DNA from: Rodentibacter myodis
GTDB taxonomy: Bacteria > Pseudomonadota > Gammaproteobacteria > Enterobacterales > Pasteurellaceae
Direction: 5' to 3'
DNA length: 64,000 bases
Assembly (NCBI RefSeq): GCF_001999305.1
Contig: NZ_MLHQ01000009.1
Location: forward strand, 49,681 to 113,680
The notes beneath the pieces were generated by a model. That model made no database searches, was not told where the DNA came from, and was given only the letters and a program-made list of their open reading frames with translations. Position numbers and translations under genes: made by a program. Of the stretch, positions 44,218-53,804 are shown piece by piece. The number at the start of each line of letters is the position of its first letter. The stretch's first letter is position 1.

Positions 44218-45251
44218 TGAAAAAAATCTTAGTTATCCGTAACGATAAACTCGGTGATTTTATGCAGGCGTGGCCGGCATTTGCGATGTTAAAAGCCGCC
44301 GATCCTTCATTAAAATTGACCGCACTTGTGCCGAATTATACGGCACCGCTGGCAGAAATTTGTCCTTATTTGGATGAGGTGATCATTGATAGTAAAAAAG
44401 GCGATAAAGGGGATTTTCAGCGTCTTGTGAATGAAGTGAAAGTCCACAATTTTGATGGAATGATTAGCTTTTTTTCAAATGGTCACAATGGAAAACTGGC
44501 GTGGAAAAGCGGTATCAAATATCGTCTTGCACCGGCGACCAAATTGGTACAATTTTTTTACAATCACCGTTTGACTCAAAGACGTTCCCGTTCGGAAAAA
44601 TCGGAAGCGGAATATAATCAAGATTTAGTGCGGGCATTTTTGCAAAAACATAATTTCCCTATTGTGGAAGTTAAACCGCCTTATTTAACTTTTGACCAAA
44701 GTGCGGTCGAAAATCAACGCGTTTTTTTACAGAAAACCTTAGGTATTGCTACCAATAAAAAATGGATTTTCGTCCATAGCGGTTCAGGTGGTTCGGCAAC
44801 CAATCTTTCTCTTGCGCAATATGCGGAATTAATTCAAAGCTTGTTGGCAGAATTTGATTGCAATGTAGTCCTAACGGCAGGGCCGGGAGAAAGTGAAAAA
44901 ACACACGAACTGGCACACTTGGTAAAGGATTCTCGCGTCGTGGTTTATGATAAAAACAATGGTTTGGTGGATTTTGCCCATTCCCTTGCCTGTGCGGATT
45001 TATTTATCGCCGGTTCAACAGGGCCTTTGCATTTAGCCAGTGCGTTTAATATTCCCACTATTGGGTTTTATCCAAATAGTCGTTCTTCTCAGCCGAGACG
45101 TTGGAAGCCCATTAATGATGTGGATAAACATCTTGCCTTTTGTCCGCCAGCAGGGAAAGAAACCGAAATGAATTTAGGGCTGATTTCAATCCCTGATGCC
45201 TTAGTGAAAATTATCCCTTTCGTGGAAACTATGTGGCAAACGGGCAATTAA
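44217..45251 (+). CDS. GT9-family heptosyltransferase
   Basis: A 344-residue glycosyltransferase of family 9, which uses ADP-heptose to build the inner core of lipooligosaccharide. The N-terminal KILVIRNDKLGDFMQAWPAF and the C-terminal nucleotide-binding FIAGSTGPLHLASAFNIPTI, followed by GFYP, are characteristic. Position next to pgk-fbaA resembles the H. influenzae orfH (heptosyltransferase III) neighbourhood as I recall it, so that role is likely. The 3' 51 bases overlap the end of the convergent YczE-type gene. Confidence 0.8.
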   Translation: MKKILVIRNDKLGDFMQAWPAFAMLKAADPSLKLTALVPNYTAPLAEICPYLDEVIIDSKKGDKGDFQRLVNEVKVHNFDGMISFFSNGHNGKLAWKSGIKYRLAPATKLVQFFYNHRLTQRRSRSEKSEAEYNQDLVRAFLQKHNFPIVEVKPPYLTFDQSAVENQRVFLQKTLGIATNKKWIFVHSGSGGSATNLSLAQYAELIQSLLAEFDCNVVLTAGPGESEKTHELAHLVKDSRVVVYDKNNGLVDFAHSLACADLFIAGSTGPLHLASAFNIPTIGFYPNSRSSQPRRWKPINDVDKHLAFCPPAGKETEMNLGLISIPDALVKIIPFVETMWQTGN

Positions 45252-45866
45252 TTTCAAACAACCTTGTACAATCCAACCAATTCCGGCGGCAAAAATAAGT
45301 GTTCCTACACCTACAATGCCGCCAAGAAAAAAGCCTAACACACAAACCGACACTTCAATTGCGGTGCGAACCACGCCTACTTTTAAATGAAACCGTTGGC
45401 AAATTCCCACCATTAGCCCATCTCTTGGGCCGGCACCCAAATGGCAGGTGAGATAAAGTGCTGTGCCTAAGCCGTATAAAAACATTCCAATCAAACCAAA
45501 GACAATACGGGATAAAAGTGCGGTCGGTTGTGGCAGTATTTTTGTGGTGAGACCTAAAAAAAGGGCGATAACAATGATATTGAGCAGTGTGCCTAATCCA
45601 AAACGTAATTTCAAAGGCAGCCAAGCAAGCATTACGATACAGCTGATTAAAAAAGAGGATAAACCAATATCTATACCACTTTGTAATGCCACCCCTTGCG
45701 AAAGTACCGTCCAAGGCGATGAGCCGAAATTAGCAAGAACAATGAAGCCGTCACCAATCCCCAACATCGCCAAAGCAAATAACAGCACACCGATGGTTTT
45801 GCCTTTTATTTCCCATAACGAATTTGCCGCCCAATTGGTATGAGGAATCACGCGTGCGTTTTTCAT
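45201..45866 (-). CDS. YczE/YyaS/YitT-family membrane protein
   Basis: A 221-residue inner-membrane protein with about six hydrophobic segments. Stretches FVLANFGSSPWTVLSQG (as FIVLANFGSSPW) and GLGTALYLTCHLGAGPRDGL with MVGI match the YczE family, of unknown function. The last 17 codons overlap the convergent heptosyltransferase gene, with both stop codons inside the other gene. No terminator is possible in the overlap. An uptake signal lies inside the gene. Confidence 0.8.
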   Translation of the reverse strand: MKNARVIPHTNWAANSLWEIKGKTIGVLLFALAMLGIGDGFIVLANFGSSPWTVLSQGVALQSGIDIGLSSFLISCIVMLAWLPLKLRFGLGTLLNIIVIALFLGLTTKILPQPTALLSRIVFGLIGMFLYGLGTALYLTCHLGAGPRDGLMVGICQRFHLKVGVVRTAIEVSVCVLGFFLGGIVGVGTLIFAAGIGWIVQGCLKLIARLPHSFHERDNFH

Positions 45867-45995
45867 AAATGCTCCGTTTTAATGAAATATGGCTATCATA
45901 AGGCGAAAGGGAAAAAAGCCGAAATATTTTATATGGCACATCATATAACCGAAATCACTTTTTGAATGGGAATTTTCGGTTTTTTTAATATGCCT

Positions 45996-46325
45996 TTAAT
46001 GGGCGGTAGAAGAAAAGAGATTAATCACCAAAACGCCGGCAATAATTAATCCAATTCCAATTAATCCCGCGGTATCAATTTTTTGTCCAAAGGCAAAATA
46101 AGCAACCACGGCGGTTAATACAATACCCACACCTGACCAAATAGCGTAAACCAATCCCACCGGCAATGTGCGGAAAATAATAGCAAGTAAATAAAAAGTG
46201 ATGGCATAAAGCGTCAACGCCCCTGCCGTTGGTGCAAATTTAGTAAAGCCGTCACTGACTTTTAATAAATTGGTGGCAACAATTTCTAAACAAATTGAAA
46301 TAGCGAGCAAAATCCAAGGATTCAT
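45996..46325 (-). CDS. SMR-family small multidrug exporter (EmrE-like)
   Basis: A 109-residue protein of four transmembrane helices. The essential Glu14 lies in the first helix (LAISICLEIVATNLLK). The second to third loop contains the family WSGVGIVL pattern. The start is ATG 46325, six bases after GAGGA; the upstream ATG at 46343 would include the ribosome-binding site. EmrE-type proteins exchange cationic drugs for protons; some SMR proteins export guanidinium instead, and the sequence here looks closer to EmrE (AIWSGVG). The repeat array begins right upstream. Confidence 0.85.
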   Translation of the reverse strand: MNPWILLAISICLEIVATNLLKVSDGFTKFAPTAGALTLYAITFYLLAIIFRTLPVGLVYAIWSGVGIVLTAVVAYFAFGQKIDTAGLIGIGLIIAGVLVINLFSSTAH

Positions 46326-46352
46326 TTTTTCCTCATAAAACAAACAGTGAAT

Positions 46353-46740
46353 ATTATGTAGCGATGAAGCGAATAGAAAAAGTAGGGACGCGATGCTCGC
46401 GTCCTTATCAAAAAAATCAACAATTTCAATGAATTAACTAAGGACGCCAAGCGTGTCGTCTCTACTGACACATCAAAATATCCTTCCATCGCACAATGCC
46501 TAAATAACGTGATTAGTAGGGACGCGACGCTCGCGTCCTTATCAAAAAAATCAACAATTTCAATGAATTAGCATTAAGGACGCCAGCGTGGCGTCTCTAC
46601 AAATTCATCAAAATTTTCACTCATCACACAACACCTAAATAATGTGATTGTAGGGACTCGATGCTCGCGTCCTTATCGAAAAAATCAATAATTTCAATGA
46701 GTTAACAAAAAAGGACGCCAAGCGAGGCGTCCCTTGTTTG
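46353..46740. repeat. 134-bp tandem repeat array (about 2.7 copies) headed by the MITE-like end
   Basis: The motif TAGGGAC begins at 46383, 46517 and 46651, an exact 134-bp period. Each unit has a first hairpin (GGACGCGA-TGC-TCGCGTCC), a core TCAACAATTTCAATGAATT, a second hairpin of GGACGCC/GGCGTC type, and, in the two full copies, a spacer ending TAAATAACGTGATT or TAAATAATGTGATT. The third copy stops after its second hairpin. Upstream, 46353-46371 reads ATTATGTAGCGATGAAGCG, the same end as the other elements; no right end was found. The 429-bp gap 46326-46754 holds nothing else. Confidence 0.85.
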
Positions 46741-46754
46741 GTGATGAAATGTTA

Positions 46755-48413
46755 TTAACAATCTTGTTTGCCATACGCTTCTTGACGAAGAATATGACGA
46801 ACTCCCTCATCAAAATTAGCAAGCACTTGTTCGGCATCTTTTGGATCGGTACCGCGTGCATCTAAGTAGAACTTAATTTTTGGTTCTGTGCCGGAAGGGC
46901 GGGAAATCAAGCGGCTGCCATTTTCAAGCACAAAGACTAAAATATCGCTTTGGCGATCGGTTTTGGTGTGATCGATAAATTGTGCTACTTTCACGCCGGC
47001 AATTTCACTTGGTGGATTGTTGCGAAGTGCGGTCATTAATTTACCGATTTCAGAAAGATCGCTGACCCGAATGGAGATCTGTCCACTAACGTAAGCACCA
47101 AATTCTTTGGTAAATTCTTCCGCATAATCTGCCAAGGTTTTGCCTTGTTTTTTCAAATAACGCACAAGATCCAAGAACATAATTGCCGCGGAAATACCGT
47201 CTTTATCACGCACTTTATCGGGGTCAACCAAATAGCCAAGGGCTTCTTCAAAACCAAATAATAAGCCTTGAACTTTACCGATATATTTGAAACCGGTTAG
47301 CGTTTCTTCCGATTGGAAACCGTATTTTTTCGCAATTTCGGCAAGTGCCGGAGAAGAAACTAAAGAGCAGGCTAGCACCCCTTGTTTGCCCTGTGCGTGA
47401 CATTGTTTGGCTAAATACCACCCTAAGAAACAACCCACCACGTTGCCGTGCAGTGATTTCCAGTTGCCTTCCGCATCCGGCACTGCCACTGCAAGACGGT
47501 CGGCATCAGGGTCATTGGCAATAATAAATTCGGCATTGTTTTCTTTCGCCACTTTAATGGCTAAATCTAACGCGCCTTTTTCTTCCGGATTCGGGAAGTT
47601 TACCGTTGGGAATGTACCATCCGGCCAAACTTGTTCTGCCACAATATACGGTTGCGGTAAACCGGCTTTGGCTAAGGTTTTGCTTAACACTTCATAACCT
47701 ACGCCGTGCATTGCGGTGTAAACATAGTTAATTTCACATTGTGGTTGTTTGGCTAAAGAGGCGGTTTTGGCAATATAGGCATCAACCACTTCATCATTTA
47801 ACATCACATAATCATTACTGCGTGGTAAATCTTTAATATTCCCTGCAGCAACTTTATCAATTAATGCGGCAATGTCTTTATCGGCAGGGGAAACAATTTG
47901 TCCGCCGCCATTAGCTTTACCCAAATAAACTTTATAACCATTATCTTCCGGTGGATTGTGGCTTGCAGTCACCATTACCCCTGCGGTGGTATCGAAATAT
48001 TGAATGGCATAAGCTAACACCGGTGTTGGGAGTTTACGTGGCAATAAATAGGCTTTAATGCCTGCACCCGCCATAATTTCTGCCGTATCCCGTGCGAAAA
48101 CGTCCGAATTTTTACGACCATCATAGCCGATCACAATAGAAGGTGTTTTGTCATAGCCTTTTAAATAATCCGCTAAACCGCCCGCTGCTTGAGAAACAAG
48201 CACTCGGTTCATTCCCATCGAACCTGCCTGCAAGCGACCGCGTAAACCTGCCGTACCAAATTGTAAACGCCCGTCAAAACGTGCTTTTAATTCTGTTTCT
48301 GCTTGTGTATCGCCGCCTTTTGCTGCATTTAAAAGTGCGGTCAATTCTGCGTGTGTTTCTGCATCAGGATCTTGGTTTAACCAATTCTGTGCAATATCAA
48401 AAATAGTTGCCAT
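46755..48413 (-). CDS. Phosphohexomutase (phosphoglucomutase/phosphomannomutase, PGM2-like)
   Basis: A 552-residue alpha-D-phosphohexomutase. The catalytic phosphoserine loop is VMVTASHNPPEDNGYKVY, the metal loop is IIANDPDADRLAVAV, the sugar-binding loop is GFEEALGY, and the C-terminal phosphate loop is RLISRPSGTEPKIKFYL. Length and the early GTAGLRG place it in the larger PGM2-type subgroup, like H. influenzae YhxB. It interconverts hexose 1- and 6-phosphates for nucleotide-sugar supply; glucose versus mannose preference is not decidable here. An uptake signal lies inside. Confidence 0.88.
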   Translation of the reverse strand: MATIFDIAQNWLNQDPDAETHAELTALLNAAKGGDTQAETELKARFDGRLQFGTAGLRGRLQAGSMGMNRVLVSQAAGGLADYLKGYDKTPSIVIGYDGRKNSDVFARDTAEIMAGAGIKAYLLPRKLPTPVLAYAIQYFDTTAGVMVTASHNPPEDNGYKVYLGKANGGGQIVSPADKDIAALIDKVAAGNIKDLPRSNDYVMLNDEVVDAYIAKTASLAKQPQCEINYVYTAMHGVGYEVLSKTLAKAGLPQPYIVAEQVWPDGTFPTVNFPNPEEKGALDLAIKVAKENNAEFIIANDPDADRLAVAVPDAEGNWKSLHGNVVGCFLGWYLAKQCHAQGKQGVLACSLVSSPALAEIAKKYGFQSEETLTGFKYIGKVQGLLFGFEEALGYLVDPDKVRDKDGISAAIMFLDLVRYLKKQGKTLADYAEEFTKEFGAYVSGQISIRVSDLSEIGKLMTALRNNPPSEIAGVKVAQFIDHTKTDRQSDILVFVLENGSRLISRPSGTEPKIKFYLDARGTDPKDAEQVLANFDEGVRHILRQEAYGKQDC

Positions 48414-48540
48414 AATTTCACCCTCTTGAGTTAAAAGAAATACGTTGGATAGACTAGCGGAAAACGATTAAAGTTCAAAGGTTTATTTATTGGAAACTTG
48501 ATCTACTTAATACTTTTTCTTCATATAATCGTTTGCATAA

Positions 48541-48576
48541 AAAACGGTATTCAATTTTTAAACCGAATACCGTTTT
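48541..48576 (-). terminator. Terminator of the lipoprotein gene
   Basis: AAAACGGTATTC and GAATACCGTTTT form a 12-bp perfect stem. Read on the minus strand it ends CCGTTTTTTAT. It is not built from uptake signals. Confidence 0.85.
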
Positions 48577-48599
48577 AATGTTTCAATAAACGTTGAAGA

Positions 48600-49166
48600 T
48601 TACAATAAGAGCGCGGATCCCCATTTTATAATATCGAAGAAAAATTTATTCTGATTGGTGGCAACCCCGTCTTCGGATTTTTTCGTTCCGTCTTCATTTT
48701 TCGTTTCATCCACCATTCCGTTTTTATATTTGCCTTTCACCACATCTAAATCATCACGCGCTTGTGTGCGTAAAACTTGGCAGGCTTTGTTTTCCAGTGG
48801 TTCGACCTCGCCAATTTCTCCTCGAAATTTTTTGAATTGATAGGTCGCATAATTCATTGATTTCTCATCATTTTGAATAATTTTTACATAGTCTTCACCA
48901 ATGATTTTTTCCAATGGATAGAAAAAAACATATTGGGAATGAATATAACTGTCCTCTTTTTCAAAATGTTGCTGTTGAATTCGGGTTAAATTGGGGTAAA
49001 TACATTGCTCCGCCTGCTTGCTGGCAATCGCCCATTGTTTTGCATTTTTATCCGAAAGTTGGTAATCCGCACCGGCAAATTCTGCCGGAATAGGGGATTG
49101 TGAGGCTGAAAAAAGGCTGCACGAACTCAATAATAATGTCATACCGAAAGCAAAAATATCTTTCAT
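48600..49166 (-). CDS. Conserved lipoprotein of unknown function (possibly DUF5358)
   Basis: A 188-residue protein with a lipoprotein signal peptide ([16 protein letters not shown], lipobox LSSC, Cys16). The body includes [20 protein letters not shown] and a [19 protein letters not shown] segment. The C-terminal 35 residues are rich in Lys, Asp and Glu and end in a short hydrophobic [14 protein letters not shown]. It resembles small periplasm-facing lipoproteins found next to menB in Pasteurellaceae, but I cannot name a function. It is divergent from menB. Confidence 0.7.
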   Translation of the reverse strand: MKDIFAFGMTLLLSSCSLFSASQSPIPAEFAGADYQLSDKNAKQWAIASKQAEQCIYPNLTRIQQQHFEKEDSYIHSQYVFFYPLEKIIGEDYVKIIQNDEKSMNYATYQFKKFRGEIGEVEPLENKACQVLRTQARDDLDVVKGKYKNGMVDETKNEDGTKKSEDGVATNQNKFFFDIIKWGSALLL

Positions 49167-49318
49167 TGTCGATTCCTATTTGATCTACATTCTAAATGGG
49201 GAAAATTCTACCAATAAGCATAGGGGATATAAAGCGGCAAATAAATTTTCGTTTTCCCGATTACAAAAACTTCCGCTATAATGACCGCACTTTTTTGTCT
49301 CAATTAGAAGGAATTTTT

Positions 49319-50176
49319 ATGCAAAATCCAAAAGATGATGTCCTTTACGCGCCTGTTGAATGGATCGATCACAGTGAAGGCTATACCGATATTCGCTATC
49401 ACAAATCTACTGACGGTATCGCTAAAATCACCATTAACCGCCCTGAAGTTCGCAACGCATTCCGTCCGCAAACCGTGAAAGAAATGATCAACGCCTTTTC
49501 TGATGCCCGCTTTGATGAAAATATCGGCGTGATTGTATTAACCGGTGAAGGAGAAAAAGCCTTTTGTTCCGGCGGCGATCAAAAAGTGCGTGGCGATTAC
49601 GGCGGCTATAAAGACGAAAGTGGAGTACATCACTTAAATGTATTGGATTTCCAACGTGATATTCGCACCTGTCCAAAACCGGTTGTGGCAATGGTGGCAG
49701 GCTATGCCATTGGCGGCGGCCACGTTTTACATATGCTTTGTGATTTAACCATTGCAGCCGAAAACGCCATTTTTGGTCAAACCGGCCCGAAAGTGGGATC
49801 TTTTGATGGCGGTTGGGGTGCAAGCTATATGGCACGTTTGGTTGGACAGAAAAAAGCCCGTGAAATTTGGTTCTTATGCCGTCAATACAATGCACAAGAA
49901 GCATTGGATATGGGCTTGGTGAATACTGTTGTACCTTATGCGGCTCTTGAAAAAGAAACCGTGCGTTGGTGTCGCGAAATGTTACGCAATAGTCCGATTG
50001 CCCTTCGTTGTTTAAAAGCAGCGTTGAATGCGGATTGTGATGGTCAATCCGGTCTTCAAGAATTAGCCGGCAATGCGACAATGTTGTTCTATATGACGGA
50101 AGAAGGTCAGGAAGGTCGTAATGCGTTCAATGAAAAACGCGCGCCGGACTTCAGCAAATTCAGACGCAACCCTTAA
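49319..50176 (+). CDS. menB: 1,4-dihydroxy-2-naphthoyl-CoA synthase
   Basis: Crotonase-family enzyme that closes the naphthoquinone ring in menaquinone synthesis. The 285-residue length equals E. coli MenB. Signatures are [35 protein letters not shown] and [16 protein letters not shown]. The ATG at 49319 follows AGAAGGAATT; the frame is open to 49196 but the N-terminus starting QNPKDD fits the family. menC follows after a pair of uptake signals. Confidence 0.96.
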   Translation: MQNPKDDVLYAPVEWIDHSEGYTDIRYHKSTDGIAKITINRPEVRNAFRPQTVKEMINAFSDARFDENIGVIVLTGEGEKAFCSGGDQKVRGDYGGYKDESGVHHLNVLDFQRDIRTCPKPVVAMVAGYAIGGGHVLHMLCDLTIAAENAIFGQTGPKVGSFDGGWGASYMARLVGQKKAREIWFLCRQYNAQEALDMGLVNTVVPYAALEKETVRWCREMLRNSPIALRCLKAALNADCDGQSGLQELAGNATMLFYMTEEGQEGRNAFNEKRAPDFSKFRRNP

Positions 50177-50191
50177 TTTCTTACCTACCCC

Positions 50192-50233
50192 AAAGTGCGG
50201 TTAAAATTCTCAGTGATTTTTAACCGCACTTTT
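50192..50233 (+). terminator. Paired uptake signals between menB and menC
   Basis: AAAGTGCGGTTAAAA and TTTTAACCGCACTTT form a 15-bp stem in the 71-base menB-menC gap. The second arm ends 14 bases before the menC start, so it may attenuate menC transcription. Confidence 0.65.
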
Positions 50234-50247
50234 GTATGGAGCTATAA

Positions 50248-51237
50248 ATGGCAAACAAATCCTTCAACCTTTATCGTTATTCCATTCCTGTTGACAGCCA
50301 ACTGATTCTGCGAGATCGATTTTTAAAACGCCGTGAAGGGTTAATTGTGCGGGTAAATTGCAGTTCAGAAGGCTGGGGAGAAATTCCCCCACTACCCGGT
50401 TTTAGTGAAGAAACATTAGAACAAGCCGAAGCACAAGCGATAGAATGGCTAACAAAATGGCAGGCGTTGGATTGTAGCTCGCCCCGTCTTTCCCTTGATG
50501 ATGTTTTCCCTTCCGTAGCATTTGGCATTAGCTGTGCAATGAATGAAATGAAGGGCGACTTAAAAGAAGCGGGCAATTATCATACTGCGCCATTGTGTTA
50601 TGGCGATCCTGATGAACTTTATAGCGAATTGGCAACGCTTCCCGGTGAAAAGGTGGCAAAAATTAAAGTAGGAATGTACGAAGCCAATCGTGACGGCTTA
50701 ATTGCCGATATGTTTTTGGAAGCCATTCCCGATTTAACATTGCGTTTGGATGCTAACCGCCGTTGGACACTTGAAAAAGCATTACAATTTGTGGCAAAAA
50801 TCAAACCGACACATCGCTCACGCATTCAGTTTTTGGAAGAACCGTGCAAAACACCGGATCTCAGTCGGGAATTTGCCGCCCAAACCGGTATTGCCATTGC
50901 GTGGGATGAAACGGTGCGTGATCCTAATTTTCAACTCAAAAAAGAACCGCACTTAGCGGCGATTGTGATTAAGCCCACTTTAATGGGTTCGCTTGAACGC
51001 TGTGTAGCGTTAATTGAACAAGCACACGCCCTTGGTTTAACGGCGGTGATAAGTTCAAGTATTGAAAGCAGCCTTGGTTTAACCCAACTTGCGCGAATAG
51101 CACAGCAATATACACCAAATGTAACACCGGGGCTGGATACGTTAGATTTAATGGATTATCAACTGCTACGATCTTGGCAGGATTCTAATCTTCCCCTTGT
51201 GGGCTTGGATTCGGAATTTATTACGAAAATAATCTGA
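50248..51237 (+). CDS. menC: o-Succinylbenzoate synthase
   Basis: Enolase-superfamily dehydratase of menaquinone synthesis. The 329-residue protein has the catalytic Lys in AKIKVGMYEANRDGL, metal ligands in LRLDANRRW, QFLEEPCK and AWDETVRD, and the second Lys region VIKPTLMGS. GGAGCT lies seven bases before the ATG. It follows menB, so the two enzymes of the same branch are neighbours. Confidence 0.95.
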   Translation: MANKSFNLYRYSIPVDSQLILRDRFLKRREGLIVRVNCSSEGWGEIPPLPGFSEETLEQAEAQAIEWLTKWQALDCSSPRLSLDDVFPSVAFGISCAMNEMKGDLKEAGNYHTAPLCYGDPDELYSELATLPGEKVAKIKVGMYEANRDGLIADMFLEAIPDLTLRLDANRRWTLEKALQFVAKIKPTHRSRIQFLEEPCKTPDLSREFAAQTGIAIAWDETVRDPNFQLKKEPHLAAIVIKPTLMGSLERCVALIEQAHALGLTAVISSSIESSLGLTQLARIAQQYTPNVTPGLDTLDLMDYQLLRSWQDSNLPLVGLDSEFITKII

Positions 51238-51294
51238 TACGACCACCGTTAGGCACAAAAACGGTATAATCCCTCACCTTAAAAAGGAAAGCAT

Positions 51295-51747
51295 ATGTCG
51301 CAAAAATTCAAAATTTTGCTGTTAAATGGCCCGAACTTGAATATGTTGGGTGCGCGTGAGCCAAAGCACTATGGCAATTTATCGCTTGCTGCGATTGAGG
51401 CGAATATTAACGCATTAGCCGAACAACATAATGTGGAATTGGAATGTTTTCAGGCAAATAGCGAAGAAAAACTCATTAATAAAATTCATCAAAGTTTTCA
51501 ACAGGTTGATTTTATTTTAATCAACCCTGCCGCTTATACCCATACCAGCGTTGCCTTGCGTGATGCGTTGTTGGCGGTTGCCATTCCCTTTGTGGAAATT
51601 CACCTTTCTAATGTTCACAAACGTGAGGCGTTTCGTCATCACTCTTATTTTAGTGATGTGGCGGAAGGAGTGATTTGCGGATTGGGCGCGAAAGGGTACG
51701 AGTTCGGTTTTTTATTTGCTTTGGATTATTTAGCCCAAAAACGGTAA
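51295..51747 (+). CDS. aroQ: 3-dehydroquinate dehydratase, type II
   Basis: Third shikimate-pathway enzyme. The 150-residue dodecamer-forming type has [20 protein letters not shown] with the catalytic Tyr, [29 protein letters not shown] and [17 protein letters not shown] with the catalytic His. A TATAAT-type box lies at about 51265. It stands just before accB-accC, as in H. influenzae. Confidence 0.97.
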   Translation: MSQKFKILLLNGPNLNMLGAREPKHYGNLSLAAIEANINALAEQHNVELECFQANSEEKLINKIHQSFQQVDFILINPAAYTHTSVALRDALLAVAIPFVEIHLSNVHKREAFRHHSYFSDVAEGVICGLGAKGYEFGFLFALDYLAQKR

Positions 51748-51839
51748 AATACGGCATTTTTACTGAAAATGAGAGAATTTTGTCGCATTTTCGCCAAATT
51801 TAGGGTAATCTCTGCGCCGCAAAAACAAGTTTATCACTG

Positions 51840-51878
51840 ACCGCACTTTTGTGCATTTTCTCAACATAAAAGTGCGGT
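51840..51878 (+). terminator. Paired uptake signals between aroQ and accB
   Basis: ACCGCACTTTT and AAAAGTGCGGT with a 17-base loop. It ends 29 bases before the accB start. Confidence 0.7.
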
Positions 51879-51907
51879 CAAAAATTTCATTATTTTAGGA
51901 AAACTAT

Positions 51908-52354
51908 ATGGACATTCGTAAAATCAAAAAACTGATCGAATTAGTGGAAGAATCAGGTATCACCGAATTAGAAGTACAAGAAGAAGAAGGTACGGTACGT
52001 ATTAGCCGTGCGGCACCTGCAGTTGCACAGGCAGCGGTACAATACGTTGCACCAACGCCATCGGCACCTGCCCCTGCACCACAAGCAACGGTACCTGCTG
52101 CCACTTCTGAGGAATTAGCCGGTCATATCGTGCGTTCTCCAATGGTGGGAACTTTCTACCGCAGCCCAAGTCCGGAAGCAAAAGCCTTTGTTGAAGTGGG
52201 ACAATCCGTGAAAGTGGGTGACGCCCTTTGTATCGTTGAAGCAATGAAAATGATGAACCGTATTGAAGCCGACAAAGCAGGTGTGGTAAAAGCCATTCTT
52301 ATCAATGATGGCGAGCCGGTGGAATTTGACGAACCGTTAATCGTTATCGAATAA
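51908..52354 (+). CDS. accB: Biotin carboxyl carrier protein of acetyl-CoA carboxylase
   Basis: Carries biotin between the carboxylase and transferase halves of acetyl-CoA carboxylase in fatty acid synthesis. The 148-residue protein has an N-terminal helical part, an Ala/Pro-rich linker (about residues 36-66) and the biotinyl domain with EAMKMMN, where Lys114 is the attachment site. The accC gene follows after a terminator-like hairpin, giving an accBC operon. Confidence 0.97.
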   Translation: MDIRKIKKLIELVEESGITELEVQEEEGTVRISRAAPAVAQAAVQYVAPTPSAPAPAPQATVPAATSEELAGHIVRSPMVGTFYRSPSPEAKAFVEVGQSVKVGDALCIVEAMKMMNRIEADKAGVVKAILINDGEPVEFDEPLIVIE

Positions 52355-52369
52355 TCCTATTAATCATCC

Positions 52370-52396
52370 AAAATGGCGGACTTATCCGCCATTTTT
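52370..52396 (+). terminator. Hairpin between accB and accC
   Basis: AAAATGGCGGA-CTTA-TCCGCCATTTTTT, an 11-bp stem plus T-run in the 60-base gap. It probably ends part of accB transcription, so more accB than accC message would be made. Confidence 0.8.
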
Positions 52397-52414
52397 TAAC
52401 AAGTGGAATTTCTT

Positions 52415-53761
52415 ATGTTAGAAAAAGTTGTCATTGCCAATCGAGGTGAAATTGCGTTACGCATTTTGCGCGCCTGTAAAGAATTAGGCATTAAAACCGT
52501 TGCGGTGCATTCCACTGCCGACCGCGAACTAAAACACGTTTTATTGGCAGATGAAACCGTTTGTATCGGCCCTGCGCCTTCAACCAAAAGTTATCTCAAT
52601 ATTCCTGCGATTATCGCGGCGGCAGAAGTGACCGGCGCGGATGCCATTCATCCCGGTTATGGATTTTTATCCGAAAATGCTGATTTTGCGGAACAAGTGG
52701 AACGTTCAGGCTTTATTTTTATTGGGCCAACCGCAGAGGTTATCCGCCTAATGGGGGATAAGGTTTCTGCCATTAAAGCAATGAAAAAAGCAGGTGTGCC
52801 TTGTGTGCCGGGTTCTGATGGGCCGGTAGGTAACGATATTGCAAAAAATAAAGAAATTGCGAAACGTATCGGTTATCCAATTATCATTAAAGCCTCCGGC
52901 GGCGGCGGCGGTCGTGGTATGCGGGTGGTGCGTAGCGAAGAGGCTCTTGAAGAATCTATCGCGATGACAAAAGCGGAAGCAAAAGCCGCCTTTAATAATG
53001 ATATGGTTTATATGGAAAAATACTTGGAAAACCCACGTCACGTGGAAATTCAAGTATTGGCGGATACACACGGCAATGCGGTGTATTTAGCCGAACGTGA
53101 TTGTTCTATGCAACGCCGTCACCAAAAAGTGGTGGAAGAAGCACCGGCACCGGGCATTACGGAAGAAGTTCGCCGTGATATTGGCTCCCGTTGTGCGAAT
53201 GCTTGTGTGGAAATTGGTTACCGCGGTGCGGGTACATTCGAGTTCTTATATGAAAACGGCGAGTTTTATTTCATTGAAATGAATACCCGTATTCAGGTAG
53301 AACATCCGGTAACAGAAATGATCACCGGTGTGGATTTAGTAAAAGAGCAGCTCCGCATTGCGGCAGGTTTACCGCTTTCGATCAAACAAGAAGATATTAA
53401 AGTAAAAGGTCACGCCATTGAATGTCGTATCAATGCGGAAGATCCCACCTCTTTCTTGCCTTCACCGGGCAAAGTAAATCACCTACATTCACCGGGTGGT
53501 TTAGGGGTGCGTTGGGATTCCCATATTTATGGCGGTTATACTGTGCCTCCGCACTACGATTCAATGATCGCGAAGTTGATCACCTATGGTGATACCCGTG
53601 ATGTGGCAATTCGCCGTATGCAAAATGCCTTGGCGGAAACCATTATTGAGGGCATTAAAACCAATATTCCGTTACACGAACTTATTTTAGAAGATGAAAA
53701 CTTCCAAAAAGGCGGCACGAATATTCACTACCTTGAGAAAAAATTAGGGTTACACGATTAA
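52415..53761 (+). CDS. accC: Biotin carboxylase subunit of acetyl-CoA carboxylase
   Basis: ATP-grasp enzyme that carboxylates biotin on AccB. The 448-residue protein has [20 protein letters not shown], the glycine-rich ATP loop [14 protein letters not shown], and [20 protein letters not shown] 52415 starts the family sequence [12 protein letters not shown]; the upstream GTG at 52403 is part of the spacer. It converges on glmU. Confidence 0.97.
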   Translation: MLEKVVIANRGEIALRILRACKELGIKTVAVHSTADRELKHVLLADETVCIGPAPSTKSYLNIPAIIAAAEVTGADAIHPGYGFLSENADFAEQVERSGFIFIGPTAEVIRLMGDKVSAIKAMKKAGVPCVPGSDGPVGNDIAKNKEIAKRIGYPIIIKASGGGGGRGMRVVRSEEALEESIAMTKAEAKAAFNNDMVYMEKYLENPRHVEIQVLADTHGNAVYLAERDCSMQRRHQKVVEEAPAPGITEEVRRDIGSRCANACVEIGYRGAGTFEFLYENGEFYFIEMNTRIQVEHPVTEMITGVDLVKEQLRIAAGLPLSIKQEDIKVKGHAIECRINAEDPTSFLPSPGKVNHLHSPGGLGVRWDSHIYGGYTVPPHYDSMIAKLITYGDTRDVAIRRMQNALAETIIEGIKTNIPLHELILEDENFQKGGTNIHYLEKKLGLHD

Positions 53762-53765
53762 CAAA

Positions 53766-53793
53766 AATGGCTCACAATGGTGAGCCATTTTTT
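53766..53793. terminator. accC/glmU bidirectional terminator
   Basis: AATGGCTCAC-AATG-GTGAGCCATT, a 10-bp perfect stem flanked by A-run and T-run, between convergent genes. Confidence 0.9.
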
Positions 53794-53804
53794 TATGATG
53801 ATCG

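Noticed and set aside
46383..46740. Tandem repeats as a possible CRISPR array
   Set aside because: The units are 134 bp with conserved inter-repeat sequence, not short repeats with unique spacers, and there are no cas genes.
49488..50081. A 197-codon minus-strand open frame
   Set aside because: Antisense to menB, His- and Arg-rich, with no recognisable domain.
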